This document shows positions 11,760-22,440 of a DNA stretch of 64,000 nucleotides, one piece after another. This DNA is from Hormiphora californensis (taxonomy: Eukaryota; Ctenophora; Tentaculata; Cydippida; Pleurobrachiidae). Each line of letters begins with the position of its first letter. The stretch's first letter is position 1. The DNA is taken from assembly GCA_020137815.1 (NCBI GenBank), contig CM035359.1:3678539-3742538 (forward strand), read 5' to 3'. Under the pieces are notes generated by a model, which saw only the letters and a list, made by a program, of their open reading frames with translations, was not told where the DNA came from and made no database searches. Position numbers and translations under genes: made by a program.

Positions 11760-12421
11760 TGTTCACAGTCCGAGATATGAGGCTGCTCCACCCTCGGGAT
11801 AGCCGCCAGTCCGCCAGGTATTTTCTACCCCCTCTCTTTAGTACTTCAATTTCCGTGACGAGGCTTTTGCAGTATTTTATAAGCCTTCTATCAGGTTTTC
11901 AGAGCCCCTTAGCTGCAGCAGACGCTGTGTGGGGTCCCTAGTGTGTACGGTTTTTATGTGTGTATTGAATTCCTTAACTTTGTATGTATACCTAAAATAG
12001 TTCTTCCCAGTAAAAAATGGACGCTGTGCGGGAGGGAGAGCGCTCTACCAATATAATTGCTGTATATGCTCTCCAAAAACATCCACCAACACCACCTTCT
12101 ATTCCTCTTTTTGTTCTTTTTAAAGGTTGTAGGTACATCGTAGAACCATTTATTTAATTCTAACTAATCGAATAATTTGATACAACAGTAGGAATTGACA
12201 CAGGCCAGGTCTTGATTTTGATACTCGTCCGAATCATCGAGTAGAGAATCACGTATCATGATATCTAAGTTAACTGGGGCGAACGGGTTTGCTAGTGTTT
12301 TTCTAAATATAGAAAATTTATTCTTTTTACTAGGCTCACAGATCTGCTAACTGTTATAGCTTTGGAGATCTGCTGACTTTGGTTAGCTTGAGAACTACTG
12401 AGTACTGACTTTGGAATTTAG
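11760..12421. other. Intergenic, nothing recognised
   Basis: No exon, RNA gene or repeat with readable borders was found. Confidence 0.4.
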
Positions 12422-12558
12422 CTATATACGTTGACATGTTCCTTGTCTGTCAGCTCTCACACCGGGCCGAAGGCCCGGTGCGAGCTTACGCGAGCCCGAA
12501 GGGCGAGCGTAAGCTCAAGTGCCGATAGACAGACTGCGTAGCATGGCAATATATACGT
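12422..12558. repeat. Nested hairpins with GAA loops inside an outer inverted repeat
   Basis: The outer pairs TATATACG / CGTATATA-type and GTCTGTC / GACAGAC enclose two hairpins, CACCGGGCC-GAA-GGCCCGGTG and GCTTACGCGAGCCC-GAA-GGGCGAGCGTAAGC. The architecture matches the serial-hairpin clusters at 8675 and 60060. Confidence 0.7.
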
Positions 12559-12730
12559 TTTGGTTTCATCAATATCTCGACCAAAACGCAGAGTTCACGT
12601 CATCTGACTAGAAACTGGCCTATTATATTTGACCGCCTGCTTAGTCTCAGAATTTATAAATCACTGAATGCTTTATCATTTACCCGACAGTTTGTATTAA
12701 TAATATTTAATTCATAATTAAAACCGTTAT

Positions 12731-12895
12731 TAAAGTCGGATTTTTTGAAGTTGTCACCCCCCTTTTCGTGCGCGGAATGTTTTTGCGCGTCACATCACAT
12801 GTTAACGTGTGGTGTGCGCGTCAAAATTGATAAATTTCACATGCGCGGTCATTTGGGGGTGACAACTTCAAAAAATCCGACTTTATTATTTTTAG
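12731..12895. mobile_element. Short MITE, ~31-bp terminal inverted repeats
   Basis: TAAAGTCGGATTTTTTGAAG at the left is mirrored at the right, continuing to about 31 bp (through GTTGTCACCCC). About 100 bp of GCGC-rich interior. Termini are AT-rich, so the exact target duplication (TA or TTA) is unresolved. Confidence 0.7.
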
Positions 12896-13488
12896 GACTC
12901 CATTACGATGATAAAAACTACTCACAGTACCCTCCTGAAGATTCTTTACTTGATCGTCTACACGATGGTGGTCATGACTCTAGGGGCACTCTTTCTTTCA
13001 CACCCTATCTCGGGACCGGTGAAAAAAACTATATGTTCTCATGATTTGATTGATTTGATTTGGAAAAGGATAAAAATCGATATATTTATAAAGACAATAT
13101 CCCGGTTGGCTCCTATTGACGGAGTGTCAATATAGACGGAGCGCTTACACCTCAAAATACTCTAAAAAATTCACACACAGACAGTTCTCACACACTACGG
13201 ACAAACAGACTAATACAGTATATTTTTAATAGGATAAACAAAATCTAATATGGCTGCTATAGATAATATATTGATTATTTCCCCCTCCCTAGCCAGCCCC
13301 CAAAAATTCTTGTTTGTAAATGTCTTGTAATTAATTTTGTGATTAGATTCGCGACTGTGCGATTGCTTGTTGTATAGTTTCAACTCTTCAACACCACACC
13401 AAAGAAATAAATAATTTGAAGTCCATGAGATAGGAAAGATTGATCTAAAGTTTAGAAAGTAGGTGAAGTCAATAGCACAGCCGCGAAT

Positions 13489-15032
13489 TTACGAATTTGG
13501 AATATTATTCCAGAGGTAATCTTTGAGCTTGGCCACAAAGGCGTCATGAGAATCTAGGCATCGTAGTTCATGCGGAAGGTTATTCCATTCCACATGGATA
13601 CGGTAAAAATAACTATGTTTAAAAGCGTCAATATTAGGGTTATGTGTGCAAATGATGTCTGTTTGGTCCCGGTTTGTCTGTTGTCTAGTTGTACGCCTGT
13701 CGTGTCTGTCAGGGATGTATTTGTGAAGGAACATTGGAAGTTTTAGGGATGAAGATCCGTAGAATATCTTATGAAACAGTTTTAAGTCATTATAAAGGAA
13801 CCTTTCGGTAATAGGAAGAATCTTTCTTTGTTTAAGTTTACTGACATACGTTTTCCAATCATAGCTGAGCTCCATTTCATTATTTATCCATTTTAATGCA
13901 CGTTTTTGGAGCTTTTCGAACTTTTCAATACTAGAGGCTGAAACTGGTCGCCATATCTGGCTGCAGTGTTCAAACAACGAACTAACAAGACTGACATAAA
14001 GTGTTCTCCTCTTTAGAGGGGAATCAACCAGAGCACTAGTTCTCTTGACTAGGCCTAACCTCTGAGACGTTTTAGAAATTATCATGTTTTGGTGTTCTAG
14101 AGGCGATAATTTTCTATTGGTGATCACCCCCAGGTCAGTTTCATTTGTACATTGTTGAATCTCACTACTTCCTAAGTAATATTTTAGGTTAACAGGCTTA
14201 TGCTTCAAGGTACATCTAAGAAGTTTACATTTATTAGGGTGGAACTTCATTTTATTTTTCACACTCCACTCAATCAATCTATCAATATCAGGCTGGAGAC
14301 TATCATTTTCATTCTTAATCGTCCTCCAGATTTTTAGATCATCTGCATATAGCTTTATATTGGTTTCTCCTTCATCCCCAATGGCCTCAACTATATCATT
14401 TATAAATAGAACAAAAAGGAATGGACCGAGGATGGATCCTTGAGGGACTCCACTCTTAACATTAGACCATTCCGAGAATTCACCATCTAATGCTACTCTC
14501 TGTCGACGTCCAGATAAGTACGCTTTAAGAAATTGCAACATTTTACCGTTTATGTTATACTGGACTTTAAGTTTTTCAAGTATGACATCGTGTGATACGC
14601 TGTCAAAAGCCTTTTGAAAATCAAAATATATAATATCTGTTTGCAAGTGTTGGTTTAAATTTATTGCTAGCTCACAGTTAAACTCGATCAGTTGGGTCGT
14701 ACATGACTTCAGTGGTACGAACCCATGCTGATGAGGTGTAACTTTCTCCAGACAAGCCCTATACAGGCGCTCTCTAACCAACTTTTCGAAGACCTTCATA
14801 ATTAGACACGTAAGAGAAATCGGTCTATAATTCTCTACATTAGACTTATCTCCTTTTTTGTGGACTGGCACAACATTTGCATTTTTCCACTCAGTTGGAA
14901 TAGACCCTTCATCAAAAACTTTGTTAAAAATTAATACTAGTGGATATGCCAATGATTTGTGACATTTTTTCAAAACTATACCGTCTATATTATCTGGGCC
15001 AGTGGCCTTGGATGCATCTAATTTTCTTAATA
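13489..15032 (-). CDS. LINE ORF2, reverse-transcriptase part
   Basis: The native frame starts at the MITE border (LRKLDASKATGPDNI) and shows the non-LTR RT landmarks in order: VPVHKKGDKSNVENYRPISL, motif A YFDFQKAFDSV, motif B SGVPQGSILGP and motif C KLYADDLK, followed by a thumb with HCSQIWRPVS and a C-terminal region ending WNNIPNS. All RT catalytic aspartates are present and there is no stop. The open frame seems to start at 15186 only because it runs out into the inserted Tigger element; the first ~52 residues there are MITE sequence. Enzyme role: target-primed reverse transcription of the element RNA. Confidence 0.9.
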
Positions 15033-16008
15033 CAGTCGGACCCCGATTTACCGGGATCCTCGGGGGAAGCCATTTTGCCCGGTAAATCGGGGTGCCCGGT
15101 ATATCGAGGTAGAGCATATTTGACCCATAAATCCTACTTTTGTCCAAAATTATATACCAAGACACCTCTAACTGTATAGTATACATTTATTGATGACAAT
15201 ATGATCATTGCTTCTGTCATTAGAAATAGAAAATTTTAAAAATTCAAAAAAAATTGTAAAAACTTTTTATAAGGTAAACCACCCCGACCGAGTCCGAATC
15301 GTGTTTCGAATCGGTGCATCTTATCGCATGTCCTGCCGCTAATTAGACGGTTCGAAACGAACTGATACGTGATACCATGCCGAATCTGGGCATTTTAAGC
15401 GGGGTGAGGAAGTATCAAAGTTTCAAAATAACTTTTTCTCTGAAAATTTACGGGTAGCATCGATCAAAGCATTGACAATGATTCTGTAAAATTTTGCAAA
15501 AAAAAGTTATGAAATTTTTCTAAGGTATACCAGCCACGTTCGAATCGTGTTTCGAATCGGTGCATCTTATCACGTGCCCTGCCGCTAATTAGACGGTTCG
15601 AAACGAACCGATAGGTGATACCATGCCGAATCTGGGCATCCTAAGCGGGGTGAGGAAGTATCAACATTTCAAAATATCTTTTTCTCTGAAAATTTACGGG
15701 GAGCATCGATCAAAGAATTGACAATGATTCTGTAAAATTTTGCAAAAAAAGTTATGAAATTTTTCTAAGGTATACCAGCCACGTTGGAATCGTGTTTTGA
15801 ATCGGTGCATCTTATCACGTGTCCTGCCGCTAATTAGACGGTTCGAAACGAACCGATACGTGATCCCCATTAGACCTAGCGAATTGCAAATGCAAGTTTA
15901 CCAACCGGCCAAACTTCGAAAATTTTCCAAAAAAAATCGGGGGAAAGAAATCCTCCCGGTAAATCGGGGTTCCGGTAAATCGGGGCCCGGTAAATCGGGG
16001 TCCGACTG
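15033..16008. mobile_element. Pogo/Tigger-type MITE inserted in LINE ORF2
   Basis: CAGTCGGACCCCGATTTA termini, TA duplication at 15031-15032 and 16009-16010, and three internal repeats of about 240 bp. Very similar throughout to 10328-11282. Removal of the element plus one TA joins GTAGATA to TATTAAG and keeps the ORF2 frame open. Confidence 0.92.
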
Positions 16009-16129
16009 TATATCTACAACTTCATCAAAGTGAAAAGTTTCGTTGTTAAAATCATTATCGTGGTTTCTATCAAAATCAATTGGTGTGCTATACGTACTGG
16101 CTTGTGTGAACTGTTTACAAAAAAAATCA
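16009..16129 (-). CDS. LINE ORF2, linker segment between the two MITEs
   Basis: About 40 codons (NDFFCKQFTQASTYSTP and onward, ending FDEVVD). They form the bridge between endonuclease and RT domains and are open in the frame that joins both neighbours after the MITEs are removed. Confidence 0.8.
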
Positions 16130-16133
16130 TTAA

Positions 16134-16677
16134 AGGGCCTAAAAACCCAACTTTTATTTAATTATTTTGAACACTACATCGTAACAAGCATGCTATTGGA
16201 GTCCCAAAAAACATAGGTTCACGCCCCACCCGCCCAATGTGAGCCCAGGGGGAGCCCCTCAAGTTGGGGCCATTTGGGGTCCCCTTGTAAATGCGCTTGT
16301 ACTCCTTGAAATGCTAACAATATGATCCTCTCTCAAATATAAAATTTAGGATAGAAACTATCCTTGTGTTTTAGTAGATTTCATAATCTTTCTCATCAAT
16401 TATTATTTAAGCATATCAAAACTAGGAGAAAAATTACCAGAATACAGAGACAAGAAAGATTATGTACTCACCTGAAACATAAGGCTAAATTTTACCCAAA
16501 ACTTCAAATTTCAGAGAGGATCATATTGTTAGCATTTCAAGGAGTACAAGCGCGTTTACAAGGTGACCCCAACTGGCCCCAACTTGAGGGGCTCCCCCTG
16601 GGCTCACATTGGGCGGGTGGGGCGTGTACCTATGTTTTTTGGGACTCCAATAAATAAAATTTGGGTTTTTAGGCCCT
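16134..16677. mobile_element. TTAA-flanked MITE with long inverted repeats
   Basis: TTAA stands at 16130-16133 and 16678-16681. The element begins AGGGCCTAAAAACCCAA and ends with its reverse complement. About 190 bp at each end are near-complementary, around a non-repeated AT-rich centre. TTAA duplication is typical of piggyBac and Kolobok superfamilies. No transposase. Confidence 0.88.
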
Positions 16678-16681
16678 TTAA

Positions 16682-18479
16682 ACATTTTGCATTTTTGTTG
16701 ACTACTTTTTTCAGAGTTATCCTCGTAATGAACTATATCAGGGACTCTAGTGCTGCTAGTTTTTGATTTCACATGTTTAAAAAACTTTTTGGAAATTGCA
16801 GCTGTAGAGGCAGACTCATCAATGGAGGAGAGTTCTAGAAAGTGTGTTTCTTTCTCCCTTGACGCTTTTCTGTACTCTGCCTCCATACAAGTAAATACAT
16901 TTTTTAGGGAAATATCATTTGGAAATTTCAGAGAACCTTTTCTAGAATTATCCATTGACCTTTTTAACTGTCTCAACTCATCATCGTACCAGGGTGGTTG
17001 AGATCCTATTTTTACATTAACTAATGGTACATGGTGTCTTAGGGTAATATCTAATTTTGATTTAAATTTCTGAAGAGATTGCTCGGCCCTGAGGTGTTTG
17101 AATTCCTTAGTCCAGTCATACCGAATCAGTCCCTCATTAATCGCATCCCAATCAGCTTTCTTGTAAGAAAACTTTTTAGCCGTCTTAAACTTGGGTCTTA
17201 TCTTTTTGATTTGCACCTCACATTTAATAGTGAAGTGGTCAGATTTGACTAAACAATTTTCTTCTACCGATACATTGGAAAAACACGAACTATTATTTGT
17301 GAGAATTAGATCTAATACATTTCCATCCCTGTGTGTTGGTGCGTTTATTAACGAACTCATACCCAGAGATGTAAAAAGGTGAGCAAAGCCTTCGTGTATA
17401 CTATTGCTCGATACTGGGTCATCCCAATCTTTAACCGAACTTAGATTGAGATCCCCGATGATAGCTAGGTTTTTATATTTTCTAGATAGGCGTGTGTAGT
17501 ACCGCTCAGTTTCTTCAAGACAATCTGACCCCGAGTAGTCATACCTGTAGAATGTTGAGATACATATCGGGGTCAGGTTTTTTGACTTGAGCAGTATGGT
17601 GACAATAGGCAGATTTACCTTGTCCTTTACCTGATCAACTTCAATACCCATGTTATTCTTACATAGAATCATAACTCCTCCCCCACCCTTTTTATCATAC
17701 ATTTCCATGTCCCTTTTAGTTCTATCTTTTCTGTATATTGTATAGAACTGATCGGACACTAATTCCCCATCATTGACATGCTTGTTCAACCACGTTTCAT
17801 TTAATACTACAATTTCTGGCTCATAAGTAAACAAGTATGCTCGGAGATCAGAGAGTTTAGATACTTGAAACTGGGGCTGATCACCACTAATTGATTGCAT
17901 ATTTATGAGACCATTAACGTTGCAGTACACCACACTGATTTTTGTTTTTGGTTCAGTAGGCCCAGGATTTACAATACTGGGCTGGTGGATAACAATAAGT
18001 GCTTTTGCTAGACTCGAAAGAAAGATTAATAGTACGACTAGTCGATACCTAACTATGATTTTGGAACAGGTGTTCCCTATTTTCCCCATACTTTTGAATA
18101 TCACCAGGGTTAACACACAATTAGCATACCAAATGTAATGCTGGTTGATACTCTTACCGACTTCTTCTCGGCCTGTTTCCATACATAGTTCTCTACAGGA
18201 CAGAGAGGAAGTACATCTGGAAATAGAGCCTAAAAGAATAAGTATTAGTATACTGTAACTTAGGTAGAGAATCAAATGAAATGGTGATATTGATGATGTT
18301 TGTCTGTACTGTCGGTCAAGGGTTTTGTTAGTAAACATTTTTCTTTTTCCACCCCTCCCCCCTGCAAACCTCCCAATAGTTTGTCTGTACTGTTCAGCAC
18401 TTATCATTGTGGGGGTTTTGGATTTTGGTTTCGGCACTAAGGGTACACGGAGGGTCTGTTGGTTGGGGTAATAAAACAA
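16682..18479 (-). CDS. LINE ORF2, APE-type endonuclease part with degenerate 2A-like NPGP
   Basis: Residues 181 on (ISVVYCNVNG) begin an exonuclease-endonuclease-phosphatase fold: LNETWL carries the catalytic Glu, IGDLNLS the D-x-N motif, and SDHFTI the terminal Asp-His pair. Upstream are two hydrophobic stretches (about residues 66-84 and 147-165), followed by IVNPGP at 169-174. Several animal CR1-type LINEs have a translational 2A sequence (D-x-E-x-NPGP) exactly before the endonuclease. Here NPGP is kept but the acidic D-x-E part is not (HQPSIV). After residue ~598 the open frame runs into MITE sequence. The ATG at 18479 lies 49 bases after the ORF1 stop. Confidence 0.88.
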
Positions 18480-18528
18480 CTTCTCCCCCCAAACATATTA
18501 TATATTATCAATGCAGCAAAATCAGCAA

Positions 18529-20076
18529 TCAGCGTAAAACTTCGTTATAAATCAGGTCAGTTAAGACCGAGTAACCATATTTATTCAAATGCACACCATC
18601 CCTACAATAAAGTGATGAGTTGAAAAACAAATCACGCGTTAGGAAATCAGCCATCCAACTCACAAAACTGCAATTCATGAGTTGGGACACACAATTTACA
18701 ATTTTGTTGTACATGGTAACATTAGAGACCGTATATGAGAAGTCTCCTCTCAGGGGAAGGACATGTGTAATCACTATCTCCGGGTCCCCATACAACCGTC
18801 TAATCTGCCTCACTAGGTGGCATAGTGCCCCTTGGAGTCGGTTCTTCGTTGCGCTGTTCTCACAGAAGTTCTTATCAAACCTAATATCGTTCGTACCATA
18901 GCAGATAACAACCTTCTCAAAGTGTGCCTCAGGGTGGCTCTGGTGGTACCTGGACAGCTCTTCAAACGCTGTAGTACCCTTCCATTTCGAATGGGGCTTC
19001 ACAATCCTTGCACCCGACACAGAGATATTCTCAAGCCCCCGGATCTCAGGTACCCATTTGGACAGGCTCGTGCCCAAGAGCAGAGTAGTGGGGCTCCTAG
19101 GGTTGACGGCATGTCTCAAAGAAGGGACCACTCCAGAAGGGGTAGGAAGTAGGGGTGGTCTAACGGAGGGTACCGGCACGTTCGCCACTGGGGGAGGAGG
19201 AGGAGGAGGAGGAGGATCCGGTTGGTAACCATCCCCATTAGGAGGAGGAGGGGAATGCTGGACTCCTATTGTTGCCCTCAATGGTGGGGAGGGCAGTCTC
19301 CGTGGGCTAGGTGGTGGTGGTGGTGGTGGTACCAGATCTGTTGAGGGGAGCTGTGGGGTTGCTCTTCTGAAGGACAGAGCATACCGCTTCTCAGTAGACT
19401 CGTTCTTGACCGCCCGGTGCTTCAGGACCTCCTGACATCCTGGGTGCATGACGTAGGCGGAACCAGCAATCAGTTCCAGGGTGAGAGCTGGCGTGGTCCT
19501 TCCATCTGCTTTGTAGGGTAAGAAATCCACTTTACCCGGCGCTCCGACAGTTAACACAACAATCGGGGAGGACTTATCCATCGTCACCTCAAAATCGTTG
19601 TGATAACCCACACCGACACCCGTGTCGTATCTTGTGACGAGACACGAATTTAGTCTCCATCCTTGCATAGTGTTCATAGTGTTCATGATCCGCTCTACAA
19701 CGGGGAATTCCTCAAGGGCGACTGGGGTCAACTTATGTTCAGCGAGCTGTTGTCCCCGTTTACTGAACCAACTATAGGGCATTCCTGTGGACGTTACCCA
19801 AGTGTTTTTCTCTGTCAAATCCATGACCTCACCATGTAGCAAGTTGAGGTCATCTTCGCCCACATAATCCTCGACTACCTCCACATACCGGTTAGGATCC
19901 TCAGCTGTGGTGCAGTCTGGTACTCTTCTGGCTAATTCGACGTTGAGGTGTTCAACCAGTCTGTCTAGTTGGATGAGCTTAAGGTCGATGTCGTTATTGT
20001 TTATCAGTACCCCCTCACTTGCGATATTGGAGAATGGGATGGGGGACTTCGGACTGGGTGGGGGTAGTGTGGCCAT
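18529..20076 (-). CDS. LINE ORF1: AlkB-like dioxygenase + Pro-rich linker + SGNH hydrolase
   Basis: 515 residues. Residues ~75-240 match an AlkB-type 2OG-Fe(II) dioxygenase: VTRYDTGVGVGYHND gives the iron ligands H159 and D161, KHRAV the second His (H220), and RYALSFRR the 2-oxoglutarate Arg pair (R231 and R237/238). Residues 249-312 are proline-rich linker. Residues ~329-515 form an SGNH hydrolase: LLLGTSLS (block I, Ser337), SVSGARI (block II Gly), CYGTNDIR (block III) and CRDGVHLNKYG (block V, D493/H496). SGNH (esterase-like) domains are known in ORF1 of CR1-clade LINEs; an AlkB domain before it is not something I recognise as standard. AlkB proteins oxidatively remove alkyl groups from nucleic acids, so protection or repair of element RNA/cDNA is an inference. 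All catalytic residues seem present and there is no frameshift. Confidence 0.88.
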   Translation of the reverse strand: MATLPPPSPKSPIPFSNIASEGVLINNNDIDLKLIQLDRLVEHLNVELARRVPDCTTAEDPNRYVEVVEDYVGEDDLNLLHGEVMDLTEKNTWVTSTGMPYSWFSKRGQQLAEHKLTPVALEEFPVVERIMNTMNTMQGWRLNSCLVTRYDTGVGVGYHNDFEVTMDKSSPIVVLTVGAPGKVDFLPYKADGRTTPALTLELIAGSAYVMHPGCQEVLKHRAVKNESTEKRYALSFRRATPQLPSTDLVPPPPPPPSPRRLPSPPLRATIGVQHSPPPPNGDGYQPDPPPPPPPPPVANVPVPSVRPPLLPTPSGVVPSLRHAVNPRSPTTLLLGTSLSKWVPEIRGLENISVSGARIVKPHSKWKGTTAFEELSRYHQSHPEAHFEKVVICYGTNDIRFDKNFCENSATKNRLQGALCHLVRQIRRLYGDPEIVITHVLPLRGDFSYTVSNVTMYNKIVNCVSQLMNCSFVSWMADFLTRDLFFNSSLYCRDGVHLNKYGYSVLTDLIYNEVLR

Positions 20077-20109
20077 GTTCCGTGCTCTTAGTATGCCATA
20101 CTAAAACAC

Positions 20110-21221
20110 ATTGGCTAATTCGAGGTCATAGACCTCAAATTAATTTGTTTAAAGTAGTGCCGAAAAGCTTGAAACATCAGTACAATGAAGCAGAACCTGA
20201 GTTCGAAGATATACAAAAAAGTTCTGTGTTAGAACCGACTAACCCCAGCGAAGTACCGCCTGAATCCGCCAAACAGTGTTCTACTGATCGTGAGATATTT
20301 ATAGAATTAGTTGACAAGCGCAGAGAATTAGTCCAGGAGCGATGCAAGAGTCTGAAGCAATACAGACAAGACTCCGTCCCAAGTGAAAAATGGTTTCTGG
20401 ACAAGATAGGAAATCAGGGGATTGTTTATTGCCCCATTTTCAAAGCTGCCAGTTCTTTTACCGAGGCCCACTTTTGTCCGCCATACTTTAGTGCTAACAT
20501 CTGTGCTGATATTGGGGCAAATAAGTGGAGAACGAAGGGATTCAACAAAAAGAATGCACCTCCGGGAACTCCTAAACTGTTAACCGTGCGAAACCCTTTC
20601 GATCGAGTTCTATCGGCGTATCGTGATAAAATCCAGGCTCTAGAACCGAACAACCCCTACAGAGATCCCATTTTTAATGAAATAGTTCGGCATCATAGAT
20701 TTATATCCTTCGAAGATCGTAGCAGCAGGGAAAAATTATTAAACGAAGCCAAGGAGATGTCTAAAACAATCCCAAATGAGAGAGGTGTAAGTGTTTATGT
20801 GGAGGGAGCTACCAATCCTTATCTCAAGCCTATATCGGCAACTTTCCCAGAGTTCATCAAGAACCTGCTAACAGATCACTGGCGGAACGAGCACTGGGCC
20901 GAGATGACTGAGCAGTGTGCGCCGTGTAAAATGGACTATGAATTTATCCTAAAAACAGAGGATTACATGTGTGAGTTTCCCATGTTTTTGGATGTAATCG
21001 GAGCATCGGACATCAAAATTGATAACAAAAAGAAGTCAAATATCAACACTGCAAGGAAGGACTCTCAGTATGCAGATGTGTTTGAATATTATGGACAGCT
21101 GCCTGATGATACCATTGATGCATTTGTGCAGTGGTTCAAAGATGACTGTTACTTATTTGATTACGATTGTGAGAGGTTGGCTCGTAAAATTAAGGAGTGG
21201 AAGAGTAGAAACAAGCTCTAA
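20110..21221 (+). CDS. Carbohydrate sulfotransferase (HNK-1/chondroitin type), 3' exon
   Basis: The open frame encodes the catalytic domain of a Golgi carbohydrate sulfotransferase (Sulfotransfer_2 family; moves sulfate from PAPS to glycan). The 5'-phosphosulfate loop is IVYCPIFKAASSF (about 20422-20460) and the 3'-phosphate loop is VRNPFDRVLSAY (about 20585-20620). The ending FEYYGQLPDDTIDAF and CYLFDYD matches the family C-terminus. The usual basic/polar P-loop reads FKAASS, acceptable for the family. The N-terminal membrane anchor is absent, so an upstream exon must exist. The frame technically opens at 20019, inside the LINE, but the native exon probably starts after an AG near 20115-20157. 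The stop at 21219 is followed by an AT-rich 3' region. Confidence 0.85.
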
Positions 21222-21364
21222 AGTCCGTATCAAACCAATCGCATGTAACATCAATTTAATTATTCTACACATATCATTATCATTGCATGCTGTAAATATA
21301 ATCAAGCTTTATACAAAATATGAATTTTATAACCAAATTCGTGATTTTATCTGAAATGAAAGTG

Positions 21365-22072
21365 AGGTAGGAGATATCATGCACAGTGGGTAATTATGCC
21401 GCTTGATGGTCGTATAGCAAATATAAGAAAATCTACTGTGAAGGGCATCGATAACCCTGGGCAATTACTGTCAATATCGGGAGAATCCAACAAGAGAGTA
21501 GATGACTTCAAATATCTTGGTAGCTGGGTAGCCAACTGTGCTCGTGATATACTAGGAAGGCAAAGGCTTGGGTGGCATGTCATAAGCTCAAAAAGATTTG
21601 GAACTCAAGCCTTAAGGACGAACTCAAGATCCGTTTGTTCGTGGCATGTGTTGAATCCGTCCTACTTTATGGCTGTGAGACATGGACACTCACCAAAGAT
21701 CAGGAGCGTAGTCTAAATGGGACCTATACCCGCATGCTCAGGATTGCACTAAACAAGAACCAGTATCTCCTGAAAATGACAAATTGGGAACTCTATTATA
21801 GTGGCCTGCCAATTCTTAGTACCAAGATTGCTGAGTGGCGGCTTAGACACGCGGGCCATGCACTTCGACACCCAGAACTAACTTTACACTCAGTGTTGTT
21901 ATGGGAACCCTCTCATGGTAAAACTAAGAGAGGGAGACCTAAACTTACCTTCGTGGACACCATACGAAGGGACACAGGAGTGAAAAGAATAGACGAGATA
22001 GCTTCAATGATGGCTGACCGAGACTTATGGCGAGAACTTACCTACCGTGTTCGAGAATACCACTCGCCATAA
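21365..22072 (+). pseudogene. LINE reverse-transcriptase C-terminal relic, frameshifted
   Basis: Two overlapping frames join by one shift near 21575: first DDFKYLGSWV, then IRLFVACVESVLLYGCETWT and KRGRPKLTFVDTIRRD. This succession (KYLGS, then LLYGCETW, then RGRP...W) is the hallmark of the thumb/C-terminal region of craTA/jockey/RTE-like reverse transcriptases. Palm and endonuclease are missing. Dead, 5'-truncated copy directly downstream of the sulfotransferase. Confidence 0.8.
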
Positions 22073-22084
22073 GTCAAGTAAGTC

Positions 22085-22200
22085 AAGACCCTAGTCAGAA
22101 TATAATACGTATTATTTTCAACAATACGTATTAAATACACGCGCAAATATGTATTTAATACGTATTAAATACGTATTATAAGCCGAAAATACAGAAAAGC
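22085..22200. repeat. Cluster of TACGTATTAAATAC-type self-complementary words
   Basis: AATACGTATT and ATTTAATACGTATTAAAT recur several times; each is its own reverse complement, so the stretch can form alternative hairpins. Confidence 0.6.
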
Positions 22201-22216
22201 CGCGCATTTAGCAAGT

Positions 22217-22356
22217 CCCTATTAAAATATAGTTCGACGCGACGCGACGCGCGATCGATGAACGATCGATAAACGATCGATATCGATCGTTTATCGATCG
22301 TTTATCGATCGTTCATCGATCGCGCGTCGCGTCGCGTCGAACTATATTTTAGTAGG
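22217..22356. repeat. Long perfect palindrome built on GACGC and ATCGAT words
   Basis: Arms of ~65 bp begin CTATTAAAATATAGTTCGAC, pass through a GACGC array and then (AAA)CGATCGAT units, and mirror themselves without a loop. This may be the head of a foldback element; no target duplication was recognised. Confidence 0.85.
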
Positions 22357-22440
22357 GGTGCTACCATCGCGAGCCGCACAACTTCCGACCCAATTTTAGG
22401 TCAAAAGCGCGTCACAGATACGACATACAGCCTCACCTTG

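Larger units (their letters stand above)
13041..20100 (-). mobile_element. Full-length CR1-like LINE with AlkB-SGNH ORF1, carrying two MITE insertions
   Basis: Order on the minus strand: ORF1 (20076-18529), a 49-base gap, ORF2 (18479 to 13489, interrupted), a 3' UTR, and a tail of ATCAAATCA-type repeats (about 13062-13041). Such short-repeat tails are characteristic of CR1/L2-like non-LTR elements. ORF2 has an APE-type endonuclease and RT but no visible RNase H. Inside ORF2 are a Tigger MITE (15033-16008, TA) and a TTAA MITE (16134-16677). Without them the element is about 5.5 kb. The 5' end is placed near 20100, just before the sulfotransferase exon, but is not proven because no target duplication was found. 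Confidence 0.85.

Noticed and set aside
13489-15186. The 565-codon RT frame taken as starting at its first ATG (15186)
   Set aside because: The first ~52 codons are inside the inserted Tigger MITE; the true upstream coding sequence lies beyond the MITE.
20019-20110. First codons of the sulfotransferase frame (from 20019)
   Set aside because: They read antisense through the start of LINE ORF1; the native exon must begin later.
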